A DNA stretch of 64,000 nucleotides, from the NCBI RefSeq assembly GCF_001427985.1, contig NZ_LMSA01000003.1, positions 325,153 through 389,152 on the forward strand, given 5' to 3'. The notes below the pieces were generated by a model. The model was not told the DNA's origin and made no database searches. It saw only the letters and a list, made by a program, of their open reading frames with translations. Of the stretch, positions 9,401 to 17,215 are shown piece after piece (within the stretch, counting starts at the first letter, position 1; every line of letters begins with the position of its first letter). A program made the translations under genes and the position numbers. This DNA is from Knoellia sp. Soil729 (GTDB lineage: Bacteria; Actinomycetota; Actinomycetes; Actinomycetales; Dermatophilaceae).

Positions 9401-10316
9401 GGTGCTGGCCGAACGTTGCGTCGTACTTCACCTGGTTCGCGGTGCGCGCGCTCCCTGCTCCTGCGTGGTAGGTCTGCGCGGGCGCCGTCGCCGTCTTCGC
9501 GACCTGGAAGAGAGCCTTGGCGTACTCGTCGGTGGCCGCGAGGACGTTGATCTTGTAGTTGTAGGTGATGCCCTCGAAGTAGGGCGTCCCGTCGAACTGG
9601 TCCTTGTTCCAGTTCAGCAGGCTCGCGCCCACCTGGGTCGTCTCACCGGAGGCCGTGGTCTTGGTGGCAACCGTCGGCCGGTACTTCTCCGGGGTCCACT
9701 GCTTGAGCTCGGCGACCTCCGCGGCACTGGGGCGCCGACCGACGAACACGATGTTGAGGGGGTAGTCGACGACGAGCTCGTCCTCGACCGCACTCCGATC
9801 CTCGGGGTACTTCATCCCGGTCGGCACCGCGGACGAGGTCAGGGTGCCGGTCCCGGTGTAGCTCGAGCCGGCGGCGGCGTAGGGCACCACCCGCACGGTG
9901 TAGGACCCGGGTGCGAGCGCTCCGAGGTCGACCGACTCGCTCGTCGTGCTTCCGGCAGCGCTCGACCCGATCTGCCGACCCGAGGCGTCGTCCACGTAGA
10001 GGTCGTAGTCGTCGGACGACGACGCCCAGCGGATGGCGATCTCGACCCCACCCTCGTGGCTGCCCCAGTAGTCGGCCGGGACGTCGAGCTTGAGGGAATG
10101 GGTGTCGCACGTGGTACTCGTGCACGTCTCGGGGGTGAGGACGGCGCCGCTGTAGGGACCGCCCGTCCACGTGACGGTGCTCTTGTCTCCGCTGGCCGGT
10201 GGACCCAGGGTCGTCGTCCCTGGTGTCGAGGCTGAGGCCGAGCCGGTCGCGGCCGGGCCGGCGATCACGACTGCTGCGGCGGCGAGGGCCGTGGCCCTGC
10301 TGGTGATGGAACGCAT
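6477..10316 (-). CDS. Large secreted zinc metalloprotease with CARDB and jelly-roll-like C-terminal domains
   Basis: 1279-residue exported protein. Residues 1-30 are a Sec signal peptide (RSITSRATALAAAAVVIAGPAATGSASA). Residues ~40-150 look like a PPC-type beta domain (SDDYDLYVDDASG, LAPGSYTVRVVPY). The zinc site is HEAAHNLGLSH, with His837, Glu838, His841 and His847. Met890 in TYAMSYRP is a plausible metzincin Met-turn. Residues ~1022-1120 form a CARDB-like adhesion domain. The last ~155 residues resemble a carbohydrate-binding jelly roll (NGSYETTTSGTAPDGW, TMWFDDVWVW) carrying an inserted VSKI repeat. ATG 10316 has GGAGG upstream. Divergent from a LuxR-type regulator that may control it. 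The substrate is unknown. The family assignment rests on the zinc motif. Confidence 0.85.
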   Translation of the reverse strand: MRSITSRATALAAAAVVIAGPAATGSASASTPGTTTLGPPASGDKSTVTWTGGPYSGAVLTPETCTSTTCDTHSLKLDVPADYWGSHEGGVEIAIRWASSSDDYDLYVDDASGRQIGSSAAGSTTSESVDLGALAPGSYTVRVVPYAAAGSSYTGTGTLTSSAVPTGMKYPEDRSAVEDELVVDYPLNIVFVGRRPSAAEVAELKQWTPEKYRPTVATKTTASGETTQVGASLLNWNKDQFDGTPYFEGITYNYKINVLAATDEYAKALFQVAKTATAPAQTYHAGAGSARTANQVKYDATFGQHRLLAKGGDPAYKVTDPTKTDLVDAYAVEDWIFSSRHDAKWACAFTNLETGACSSPSVVNPDQGAYHDPYYDKNGLNLDRMPQGPNQGSSYLFLDTFTPAYAKDFFRPNAYHTYGTDKVVDGAIIPKSVKDGGSWRITDPDTGDWDGVDYARTWGGRYRFHFVDLGAAPNDYEAATWAGKGLGMSSDYPHGDPPVWQYASDPLWRQQGDSCATDGTPIAGMDLPYNNSTPCRLMPRLARDVAYGLFFRSTAGFLYRPIPRGDTYWLAVSNWTDFYSRPQWVNGQLTNAPYYGTWWTNMDKLYKIGDVSGGRQQDDTLRWLSSATPYARWVGRKDESIPLYDPTNNQPTGETLDTSPKYEDLPAPAHHVQTKDGATQVPEPLHDGTHEHATYGDKTVDLTAVQEALEKAKATGSGIGPGYDGAVSHESFRDFIDAHPDGIADHVEGVNTIPAINVVFEKAFTWALPAIVGGIAVGTADGEAWGVMNNVNDRFKSSSSHYPGVQPGDAPGSKRSMTDTSLPTQDSGGGFSYTIEHEAAHNLGLSHPHDGSYGVDRCPKGDAKEGQWECYWQGLGWMYDVSAAPTTYAMSYRPYEVEDQDQLQRGHTAEYLIGAQDALRTRLTDESAAGRTTPSAAWSSDFSRMKQWRTQAGELFRKGDYLHSEYAARNAALAARGVPQTAANTSAPKLLEAGQVFYFTVNPQGDGRPDAVANLRPTDLTASQPERKQTTVSVAVANPGSAAASGVVVELFDGATSLGTTAPVDVAAGGSVTVTKVWDTKRVQGDRVLKAVVDPSNAVKESSETDNELSRAVKIRGNLVTNGSYETTTSGTAPDGWSSSGTAPYDTSGAHATDGTSAVGTTGGLTGGSWASTPLGVTAGSTYSLAMSAAGATPSITATFLDSSGKVVSKIASVDLVVSKIDSAVSKIGTSVSKIDGSVSKITGTLAAPAGASRMVLTVKAPATLPASTTMWFDDVWVW
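6591..6695 (-). repeat. 21-bp tandem repeat encoding VSKI heptads
   Basis: The unit GATCTTGCT(C/G)AC recurs at 6591, 6612, 6633, 6654 and 6684: three steps of exactly 21 bp and one of 30 bp. It encodes VSKI five times between residues 1208 and 1242 of the metalloprotease (spacers DSA, GTS, DGS and one longer). Confidence 0.85.
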
Positions 10317-10411
10317 GGGACAACCTCCACTGACGTGGCGCGCCGGGGTGTGCTCGCCCGGGTCAAGCAAACGCCCTGACGGATCGTCGCCGAACGTGCA
10401 AGAACTACCTA

Positions 10412-10417
10412 TATTCT
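10412..10417 (+). promoter_or_regulatory. Leaderless-type -10 box of the LuxR-family regulator
   Basis: TATTCT, then 6 bases, then GTG 10424. The surrounding stretch is the most AT-rich part of the 107-base divergent gap between regulator and protease. No obvious palindrome in the gap. Confidence 0.45.
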
Positions 10418-10423
10418 CGTCAC

Positions 10424-12148
10424 GTGGCCGGTCAGACCCTCAGGAACCAGCGCCGGCAGTCGACTCCCGACACCCGGCGACGGGTGTCGTCGCGCTCCGC
10501 GCTCGCATCGTTCGCGCGCTCGGTCTCACCGGCCCTCGCGCCGATCCTGCGCGAGGCAGAGGCCCTGGGCCTACGTGGTGACACGAGGGCGGGACTGGAC
10601 CTCCTCATGACGACCGCGGCGAGTCTGCCGCCCTCGTCCCCGGACGACGACTGCGTCGCCATCGGGGAGCTGGCCGTGGTCGTGAGCGCCTGGGGCAGCG
10701 AGCTGATCGATGCCCATCCCTTCCTCGAGTCGCTGGCCGAGCGCGTCGAGGCGCCGAATGCCCGAGGAGCCCTGCTCTTCACCCGGGGACGCGCGGGGAC
10801 GGCTGCCGAGACACCCGAGATCCTGCAGCGAGCTCTGGCCGAGTTCCGGCTGGCCGGCGACATCCGCGGGCAGGCCGTCACCCTCGGGGAGCTGTGCTGG
10901 CCGCGGGAGGACGGGCTGAGCGGTGACTACCGCGTGACGGTGGGGCGCGAGGGCCTGGCTCTCGCACGACGCACGGGTGACACGTGGGCGGTTGCCTTCT
11001 GCGCAGGACGGCTGGCCGGCTGTGAGACCTACCTCGACCGCCCCGAGGCTCTCGAGCACTGGCGAGAGGCGGCCGAGGCGCTCCCCTCGAGCCCAGATGC
11101 CGCCACCGCCGAGATCGCCAGCCTCAACCAGTTCAACTGGGCACACACGGCATACGGCCACGGCGCGTACGCCCTGGCGTCGCGGGTCGCGCGCGAAGGC
11201 AAGCTCCTGGCCCACGGAGCGACCTGGGCACGCAAGTTCGCAGCGGTGGAGGCGCTGGTCCAGTGGCGCACCGGCGACCTCGACGCCGCGGTCGCGTCGG
11301 CGAGGGTGGCGCGGTCGGGACGTCCGCACATGGCGACGGGGATGGGGGGCATCGTGCTGGCGGCCGTGGCCCTCGAACGCGAGGGCCGCCCGGACCCCAG
11401 GATCCTCGATGAGTCCCTCAGACACATCGAGTTCGACGAGCAGATGCTGTGGCTGGGCCTGACGGTCCGGGCCACCCAACGCGTCGCCAGGCAGGAGCCG
11501 TTCCCGCTGCGCGACCTCGGACAGTCGCTGGACCAGGCGCGGGGCATGGGCGTCCGGTTCGGGTGGGAGGACCTCGTCCTCGTCCTCGCACAGCACGACC
11601 CCACCGAGGCCCGCGAGGTCCTCCGGACCATGGGTGACCTCTGGCCGGTCAACCCCCGGGGGGCCGCCGTACGCCTCGCCGTCGACGGACTGGTCTCCGG
11701 CGCGCAGGGCTACGACCTGCTGCTCGAGGCGGCCGAGCGTTTTGCCGCCCTTCCGGAACCGGTGACGGTGGGTCAGCTCCTGCACGCCGCCGCCGGTGTG
11801 GCACCCGACGCGCTCACCGGCAACCAGCTGCGCCGCAGGGCCCTCGAGCTCTTCCAGACCCACGGCGCAGAGCGCTCCCTGGCCGCCGTCCTGCGCGACC
11901 GCAGCCTGCACCGGGGCCGTGACCTGCCGATGGTCCCATCGAGCCAGCGGCTGGTCTCCACGGCCGGGTTGACGGCCCGCGAGCGAGAGGTCGCCACGTT
12001 GGCGGCCCAGGGACTCACCGCGCAGGAGATCGCGGACCATCTCCACATCTCCATCGGCACCGCCCGCAACCATGTGCTGCGGGTCCGCGACAAGTTCGGG
12101 GGCGTGCCGAAGCGCAAGCTCGCCCAGATCCTCGCCGGCGACGCCTGA
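10424..12148 (+). CDS. LuxR-family transcriptional regulator with long helical N-terminal domain
   Basis: 574 residues. The C-terminal ~60 residues are a LuxR/GerE helix-turn-helix: LTAREREVATLAAQGLTAQEIADHLHISIGTARNHVLRVRDKFG. The preceding ~500 residues are Ala/Leu-rich helices resembling TPR-like repeats, as in MalT/LAL regulators, but I see no Walker A motif, so it is not a full LAL protein. It reads away from the metalloprotease and is the obvious candidate to control it; that is inferred from position only. Start GTG 10424 is supported by a TATTCT box 6 bases upstream. Confidence 0.85.
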   Translation: MAGQTLRNQRRQSTPDTRRRVSSRSALASFARSVSPALAPILREAEALGLRGDTRAGLDLLMTTAASLPPSSPDDDCVAIGELAVVVSAWGSELIDAHPFLESLAERVEAPNARGALLFTRGRAGTAAETPEILQRALAEFRLAGDIRGQAVTLGELCWPREDGLSGDYRVTVGREGLALARRTGDTWAVAFCAGRLAGCETYLDRPEALEHWREAAEALPSSPDAATAEIASLNQFNWAHTAYGHGAYALASRVAREGKLLAHGATWARKFAAVEALVQWRTGDLDAAVASARVARSGRPHMATGMGGIVLAAVALEREGRPDPRILDESLRHIEFDEQMLWLGLTVRATQRVARQEPFPLRDLGQSLDQARGMGVRFGWEDLVLVLAQHDPTEAREVLRTMGDLWPVNPRGAAVRLAVDGLVSGAQGYDLLLEAAERFAALPEPVTVGQLLHAAAGVAPDALTGNQLRRRALELFQTHGAERSLAAVLRDRSLHRGRDLPMVPSSQRLVSTAGLTAREREVATLAAQGLTAQEIADHLHISIGTARNHVLRVRDKFGGVPKRKLAQILAGDA

Positions 12149-12194
12149 TGCAGGCCACGCCCGACGCCACTCCTCCGGATGAGAGAGTCGACCC

Positions 12195-13451
12195 ATGAGC
12201 GAGCCCGCACGCGTGGACCCGGTTCCCGCCCTGTCCGACAAGGCCCGAAGTCTCGACATCGAGCACCGCGCGACCGACCGGCGCGATGCTTTCGTCCTGC
12301 CCGAGGGCGTCATCTACCTCGACGGCAACTCGCTGGGTGCCCTGTCCGTGGCCGCGCGGGAGGCCGCCTCTGACGCCGTGACGCGCCAGTGGGGCGAGCA
12401 GCTCATCACCGCCTGGAACGAGTCCGCCTGGTGGACCGCGCCGGAGCGGGTGGGCGACCGCATCGCCGGGCTCGTGGGTGCGCCCGCAGGCTCGGTCGTC
12501 GTCGGCGACTCGACGACGGTCAGCCTCTACAAAGCGGTGCATGCCGCCGCTCGGCTGCGCCCGGGCCGCACCGTCGTCCTCACGGATCCGGACTCCTTCC
12601 CCACCGACGTGCACGTCACCCGCGGCGTCTGCGACCAGCTGGGGCTGACCCTCGAGCTCGTCGCCCCCGACGACGCCGTGATCCGGTTGGAGGGTTCGGA
12701 CGACGTTGTCCTCGCTTCCTACTCGCACGTGGACTACCGCACCGGGGCGCTCTGGGACCTCGCCGCGATCACGGCGGCGGCGCACACCGCGGGCGCACTC
12801 GCGTGCTGGGACCTGTGCCACTCCGCCGGAGTCGTCGAGGTGGGACTGGCCGACGGGGGTGCGGACTTCGCTGTGGGCTGCGGCTACAAGTACCTCAGCG
12901 GCGGGCCCGGCGCCCCGGCGTTCCTCTTCGTCGCGCCGGAGCACCTCGCCGGCTTCACCAACCCGATCCTGGGCTGGAACGGGCACGCGACTCCCTTCGC
13001 CATGTCGCCCGACCACGTCCCCGCCGAGGGCATCACCCGCGCCCGGGTCGGCACTCCCCCGGTGCTCGGGATCGCCACACTCGAAGGTGCGCTCACGGCA
13101 TACGACGGTCTGGAGGTCGTCGACGTCAGGCGACGTTCGCTCTCGCTCACTGGATTCTTCGTCGAGTGCCTCGACGTGCTCGGCGTCGACCTCCCCGTGG
13201 TCACCCCGCGCAGTGAGGCGCGGGGCTCCCAGGTCAGCCTGCGTCACCCCGATGCGTATGCCGTGGTGCAGGCTCTCATCGCACGCGGAGTCATCGGGGA
13301 CTTCCGCGAGAGCGACATCGTGCGGCTCGGCTTCGCGCCGCTCTACCTGTCGCACGAGGATGCGTTGGCCGCCGCCATCCACCTCCACGCGGTCGTCACG
13401 GGGCGCGAGTTCGAACGTGACGAGTTCCGCTCGCGCGCGACAGTGACCTGA
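12195..13451 (+). CDS. kynU: Kynureninase
   Basis: PLP enzyme that cleaves kynurenine to anthranilate and alanine in tryptophan breakdown. 418 residues, the usual length. Family features: YLDGNSLGALS near the N-terminus, VVVGDSTTVSLYKAVHAA (phosphate-binding), WDLCHSAGVVEV, and the PLP lysine Lys232 in GCGYKYLSGGPGAPAFLF. ATG 12195 is preceded by GAGAG. No tryptophan dioxygenase or kynurenine formamidase gene is in the window, so the gene stands alone here. fdhD follows 54 bases downstream on the same strand. Confidence 0.94.
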   Translation: MSEPARVDPVPALSDKARSLDIEHRATDRRDAFVLPEGVIYLDGNSLGALSVAAREAASDAVTRQWGEQLITAWNESAWWTAPERVGDRIAGLVGAPAGSVVVGDSTTVSLYKAVHAAARLRPGRTVVLTDPDSFPTDVHVTRGVCDQLGLTLELVAPDDAVIRLEGSDDVVLASYSHVDYRTGALWDLAAITAAAHTAGALACWDLCHSAGVVEVGLADGGADFAVGCGYKYLSGGPGAPAFLFVAPEHLAGFTNPILGWNGHATPFAMSPDHVPAEGITRARVGTPPVLGIATLEGALTAYDGLEVVDVRRRSLSLTGFFVECLDVLGVDLPVVTPRSEARGSQVSLRHPDAYAVVQALIARGVIGDFRESDIVRLGFAPLYLSHEDALAAAIHLHAVVTGREFERDEFRSRATVT

Positions 13452-13460
13452 CGAGGGACA

Positions 13461-13505
13461 ATGGCTCAGATGGAACGCATGGTCGCCGTGCAGGAGGTGC
13501 GCTGA
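13461..13505 (+). CDS. Possible 14-residue upstream ORF coupled to fdhD
   Basis: ATG 13461 opens MAQMERMVAVQEVR and ends at a TGA whose last base is the first base of the fdhD ATG (TGATG). The fdhD ribosome site AGGAGGT lies inside it. This could be a leader peptide coupling translation, or chance. No ribosome site is evident for the small ORF itself. Confidence 0.25.
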   Translation: MAQMERMVAVQEVR

Positions 13506-14311
13506 TGGGACGGGTCACCGCACGGCACAAGGTCGTCCGCATCGACCTGGATGGGGATGCCTCGCGCTCCATCGACACGGTCGCCTGCGAGGAGCCGCTG
13601 GAGATCCGGGTCAATGGCGAGACCTTCACGGTGACGATGCGCACCCCTGGCCAGGACGTGGACCTCGCGCACGGACTGCTGCGGGCCGAGGGTGTCATCG
13701 CGCGCAGGGAGGACGTCGTGTCGGCGCGCTTCTGCTCCGACCTCGACAGCCTCAACGTCGTGAACTTCGAGGTGCCCGCAGGCGGTGCGGGGCGTGCTGT
13801 GACGTCCACCCGCAACCTCGCCTCCCTCGGGGGCTGCGGGCTGTGCGGCACCACCGCGGTGGAGGCCATCGAGGCGGTCGTGACTCACCGGCCGCCCGAG
13901 GTGCTCTGGGAGGCAGACCGGATCGCGGCATCCCTGGGCGAGCTGCACTCACGACAGGCCGTGTTCGCCAAGACCGGTGGGGTGCACGGAGCAGGTCTCG
14001 TGCCCGTGGGTGGCAGCAGCCTGGCGATCGTCCGTGAGGACATCGGACGCCACAACGCCGTCGACAAGGTGCTGGGCTCGGCCCTCGTCACGGGTGTCGA
14101 GACCTCCGGTGGGCTGCTCGTCGTGTCGAGCCGAGCCAGCTTCGAGATCGTGCAGAAGGCCGCCGTGTCGGGCATCGCGGTGCTCGCCTGCGTCTCCGCG
14201 CCGTCGTCGCTGGCGATCGAGGCCGCGGACCGGCTCGGGGTGACGCTGGTGGCCTTTGCCCGCGGCCGCCGGATGAACGCCTACACGCACAGCCACCGCA
14301 TCCCCCACTGA
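13505..14311 (+). CDS. fdhD: Formate dehydrogenase accessory sulfurtransferase FdhD
   Basis: FdhD moves sulfur from IscS to the molybdenum cofactor of formate dehydrogenase; this is needed for the enzyme's activity. 268 residues. Family motifs: TPGQDVDLAHGLLRAEGVI, the sulfur-carrying Cys111-x-x-Cys114 (GGCGLCGTTA), KTGGVHGAGLV, REDIGRHNAVDKVLG and SSRASFEIVQKAA. Start ATG 13505 has a near-perfect AGGAGGT 6 bases upstream. No formate dehydrogenase genes lie in this window. Confidence 0.95.
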   Translation: MGRVTARHKVVRIDLDGDASRSIDTVACEEPLEIRVNGETFTVTMRTPGQDVDLAHGLLRAEGVIARREDVVSARFCSDLDSLNVVNFEVPAGGAGRAVTSTRNLASLGGCGLCGTTAVEAIEAVVTHRPPEVLWEADRIAASLGELHSRQAVFAKTGGVHGAGLVPVGGSSLAIVREDIGRHNAVDKVLGSALVTGVETSGGLLVVSSRASFEIVQKAAVSGIAVLACVSAPSSLAIEAADRLGVTLVAFARGRRMNAYTHSHRIPH

Positions 14312-14354
14312 CCTGCGCCAGTCGCCGGGCGCCCTTATGGCTCTACGCCGGTGG

Positions 14355-14428
14355 CCACGTTCTGCGCCGGTCGCGTCATCGGCGCAGAACGTGGTGACCG
14401 CCGGTCGCATGCGGACGCCGGTCACCAC
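14355..14428. terminator. Overlapping hairpins between convergent fdhD and pdxS
   Basis: Two strong inverted repeats. The first has perfect 14-bp arms (14355-14368 and 14381-14394, arm CCACGTTCTGCGCC) around a 12-nt loop. The second has perfect 10-bp arms (14391-14400 and 14419-14428, arm GTGGTGACCG). They share 14391-14394, so the full forms exclude each other. The 13-mer GACCGCCGGTCGC also occurs twice (14396 and 14432). Probably a two-way terminator for the facing genes. The rest of the 187-base gap shows no gene. Confidence 0.6.
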
Positions 14429-14498
14429 GATGACCGCCGGTCGCGGCGCCGACGCCGAGGTGCGAACGTGGGTCCGCCTCCTCAGGTGGTTCGGTCGG

Positions 14499-15419
14499 TC
14501 ACCAACCGCGCTCGGAGAGGCGGTGGGGCTCGGGGATCTCGTCCACGTTGATGCCGACCATGGCCTCACCCAGGCCGCGCGAGACCTTGGCGATGACGTC
14601 GGGGTCGTCGAAGAAGGTGGTCGCCTTGACGATGGCCTCGGCGCGCTGCTCCGGGTTGCCCGACTTGAAGATGCCGGAGCCCACGAAGACACCCTCGGCG
14701 CCGAGCTGCATCATCATCGCGGCGTCGGCCGGGGTGGCGATGCCACCGGCGGTGAAGAGCACGACGGGCAGCTTGCCTGCCTGCGCGACCTCCTTGACGA
14801 GCTCGAACGGGGCCTGCAGCTCCTTGGCGGCGACATAGAGCTCGTCCTCGGGCAGGCCCTGGAGCCTGCGGAGCTGCTGGCGGATCTGGCGCATGTGCGT
14901 GGTGGCGTTGGAGACGTCACCCGTGCCGGCCTCACCCTTGGAGCGGATCATCGCGGCGCCCTCGGTGATGCGGCGCAGCGCCTCGCCGAGGTTGGTCGCG
15001 CCGCAGACGAAGGGCACGGTGAAGTTCCACTTGTCGATGTGGTTGGCGTAGTCGGCGGGGGTGAGGACCTCGGACTCGTCGATGTAGTCGACGCCGAGCG
15101 ACTGGAGCACCTGGGCCTCGACGAAGTGGCCGATGCGTGCCTTGGCCATGACCGGGATCGAGACGGCCTCGATGATGCCGTCGATCATGTCGGGGTCGGA
15201 CATGCGCGAGACGCCGCCCTGGGCGCGGATGTCGGCGGGAACCCGCTCGAGCGCCATGACGGCCACGGCGCCGGCGTCCTCGGCGATCTTGGCCTGCTCG
15301 GCGTTGACGACGTCCATGATGACCCCGCCCTTGAGCATCTCGGCCATGCCGCGCTTCACCCGGGTCGTTCCGGTGTTGGTGGTGGACTCGGGCGTGGCGG
15401 GGGCGGTGGTGTCACTCAT
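14499..15419 (-). CDS. pdxS: Pyridoxal 5'-phosphate synthase lyase subunit PdxS
   Basis: Makes PLP from ribose 5-phosphate, glyceraldehyde 3-phosphate and ammonia supplied by PdxT. 306 residues. Highly conserved segments: [64 protein letters not shown] (catalytic Lys), [12 protein letters not shown], and [32 protein letters not shown] 15419 follows a TAGACT box by 7 bases, so it probably has its own leaderless transcript. It lies downstream of the LemA-like and PIM genes. Confidence 0.97.
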   Translation of the reverse strand: MSDTTAPATPESTTNTGTTRVKRGMAEMLKGGVIMDVVNAEQAKIAEDAGAVAVMALERVPADIRAQGGVSRMSDPDMIDGIIEAVSIPVMAKARIGHFVEAQVLQSLGVDYIDESEVLTPADYANHIDKWNFTVPFVCGATNLGEALRRITEGAAMIRSKGEAGTGDVSNATTHMRQIRQQLRRLQGLPEDELYVAAKELQAPFELVKEVAQAGKLPVVLFTAGGIATPADAAMMMQLGAEGVFVGSGIFKSGNPEQRAEAIVKATTFFDDPDVIAKVSRGLGEAMVGINVDEIPEPHRLSERGW

Positions 15420-15426
15420 ACACGCA

Positions 15427-15432
15427 AGTCTA
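15427..15432 (-). promoter_or_regulatory. Leaderless-type -10 box of pdxS
   Basis: TAGACT on the minus strand, 7 bases before ATG 15419, within the short gap after the LemA-like gene. Confidence 0.5.
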
Positions 15433-15440
15433 GGGCCGCC

Positions 15441-16025
15441 TCAGTCCACCACTGCAGGGGGAAGGTCGTCGTCGAAGTCCACCCGCTGCGGCAGGGCCGC
15501 GTGACCGGCGAGACGGAACAGCCGAACCACCTTCTTCGCGCGCACCCGCCGGACCTCGCGGACGGCATCGTTGTGGAAGCGACGGGCGAGCTGCACCCTC
15601 AGCGCGCTCGCCTCGACCCGCGACAGGCTCTCTGCCCCTGCGCTCCCGACCTCGAGCCGCAGACCCTGGACGGTCTCGTCCGAGAGCACGGCGCGCAGCG
15701 TCTCGGTGAGGTCGGTCTCCGTGCCCTCACGACCGGCGAACGTCTGCCCGTCGAGCGGGTCGTGGCTCAGCGGGTGGTGCGTGTGCCGGTCCAGCGCCTC
15801 GCTCGCGGCATCGGCGAGGAGCAGTGCGGTTGCGGGGTCGACCCCACCGCTCGTGGCGAGCTCCAGCGTTGCCTCTGCGCGGCGCACGAGCTGGGCATCG
15901 AGCGCGGAGACCGCACCCTCGACCTTGGCATGGAGCCGGTCGAGGCGTGAGGCCGAGTAGGAGAGGTACCAGGAGAGAGCCAGGAGGACGAGCGCGATGA
16001 TCGTGGCGACCTGCAGGACATCCAT
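15441..16025 (-). CDS. LemA-like membrane protein
   Basis: 194 residues with one N-terminal membrane segment (VATIIALVLLALSWYLSYS, residues 6-24). After it comes a helix SRLDRLHAKVEGAVSALDAQLVRRAEATLELA and, near the C-terminus, ARRFHNDAVREVRRVRAKKVVRLFRLAGHA. Both resemble the LemA pattern of membrane anchor, RL-hinge helix and RRFYNDAV motif, although the match is partial. The function of LemA proteins is not established. It overlaps the stop of the mannosyltransferase gene by one base (TGATG), so it belongs to the PIM operon. Confidence 0.65.
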   Translation of the reverse strand: MDVLQVATIIALVLLALSWYLSYSASRLDRLHAKVEGAVSALDAQLVRRAEATLELATSGGVDPATALLLADAASEALDRHTHHPLSHDPLDGQTFAGREGTETDLTETLRAVLSDETVQGLRLEVGSAGAESLSRVEASALRVQLARRFHNDAVREVRRVRAKKVVRLFRLAGHAALPQRVDFDDDLPPAVVD

Positions 16026-17215
16026 CAGACCTCACCTCTCGAGGGCCAGCGCAGCCGGCCGAGCAGTCCCGCCCGCAGCGCCGGCTCGACCGGCGAGTGG
16101 TCGGCACCCTCGATCACGGTCTCGTAGACCGCCATGACCCGCTCGGCCACGACGCCCCAGTCGAAGGAGCGCGCCCGCTTCAGTCCCAGGTCACGCAGCC
16201 GGGCGCGCTCCTGTGGTGAGCCGAGGAGGTCGAGTGCGGCGGCGGCAAGGGCCGCACCGTCCCCGACCGGGAACGTGCGCCCCGCCGGGCTCGGACCGAG
16301 GACGGCTGTGAATGCCTCCAGGTCGCTGGAGAGCACGGGTGCACCGGAGGCCATGGCCTCGACGAGGACGATCCCGAAGCTCTCACCACCGGTGTGCGGC
16401 GCGACATAGAGGTCGGCGGACCGCAGGAGCGCGACCTTGTCGTCCTCGGAGACCGACCCCAGGAACTCGGTGGCCGCGCGCACGCGCGGGTCCAGCGCGG
16501 ACGAGATCTCCTCGACCTCACCCGGCCCGGCCACGACGAGCCGCGCTCCGGGCACCGCGTCGAGGATCGCGGGCATCGCCGCGACCATCACCGCCAGGCC
16601 CTTGCGCGGCTCGTCGATGCGGCCGAGGAAGGCAAGGGTGGGTCGCTCCGGGGTCCCGCTCCAGCGGGTCAGCGCGCCGTCAGGGGCAAACCGCCTGGTG
16701 TCCACGCCGTTGGGGATGATGTAGGCGTCGCCGCCCAGGTGTCGCACCACCGTCCGCCGGGCCTCTTCAGAGACCGCGATCCGCGCCCGGATCTTCTCGG
16801 TGGACGACCGCAGCAACGGGTTGGCGGCGTGCATGGCGCGCGAGCGCAGGTTGGACGTGTGAAAGGTCGCGACGACGGGCTCGGACGAGGCCCACAGGGC
16901 CATGAGCGAGGCGCTGGGCGTCACGGGCTCGTGGAGGTGCAGCACGTCGAACTCCCCCTCCTCGAGCCAGCGGCTCACCCGTGAGGAGGTCACCGGACCG
17001 AAGGTCAGTCTGGCGACGGACCCGTTGTAGCGCACCGGGACGGCGCGCCCGCACGACGTGACGTATGCCGGCAGCTCGGCAGTGAGCTCGTCGACCGGTG
17101 CGAGGACGCCCACCTCGTGCCCCTGGGCGAGGAAGAACTCCGCGAGGTCCCTGACGTGGAACTGCACGCCACCGGGGACATCGAACGCGTAGGGACAGAC
17201 GAGCCCGATCCTCAT
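16025..17215 (-). CDS. pimA: Phosphatidylinositol alpha-mannosyltransferase (PimA-like, GT4)
   Basis: Transfers mannose from GDP-mannose to phosphatidylinositol on the inner leaflet, the first step of PIM synthesis. 396 residues. Rossmann start MRIGLVCPYAFDVPGGVQFHVRDLAEFF (GGVQ donor loop), acceptor-side HLHEPVTPSASLMAL, FHTSNLRSRAM, then IPNGVDTRRF, LGRIDEPRKGL and the GT4 E-x7-E signature ESFGIVLVEAMASGAP. Placed after the acyltransferase and PI synthase genes with a 4-base ATGA overlap, exactly as in other actinobacterial PIM operons. That context makes PimA the best call. Confidence 0.92.
   Translation of the reverse strand: MRIGLVCPYAFDVPGGVQFHVRDLAEFFLAQGHEVGVLAPVDELTAELPAYVTSCGRAVPVRYNGSVARLTFGPVTSSRVSRWLEEGEFDVLHLHEPVTPSASLMALWASSEPVVATFHTSNLRSRAMHAANPLLRSSTEKIRARIAVSEEARRTVVRHLGGDAYIIPNGVDTRRFAPDGALTRWSGTPERPTLAFLGRIDEPRKGLAVMVAAMPAILDAVPGARLVVAGPGEVEEISSALDPRVRAATEFLGSVSEDDKVALLRSADLYVAPHTGGESFGIVLVEAMASGAPVLSSDLEAFTAVLGPSPAGRTFPVGDGAALAAAALDLLGSPQERARLRDLGLKRARSFDWGVVAERVMAVYETVIEGADHSPVEPALRAGLLGRLRWPSRGEV

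Noticed and set aside
6396-10235. A ~1280-codon plus-strand open frame opposite the metalloprotease.
   Set aside because: The minus strand has a signal peptide, an intact zinc site and recognisable domains. The plus frame is Val/Gly/Arg-rich, with no features of a real protein.
13949-16025. Long open frames on both strands around pdxS and the LemA-like gene.
   Set aside because: Codon-position GC and conserved motifs support only fdhD, pdxS and the LemA-like frame; the others are shadows.
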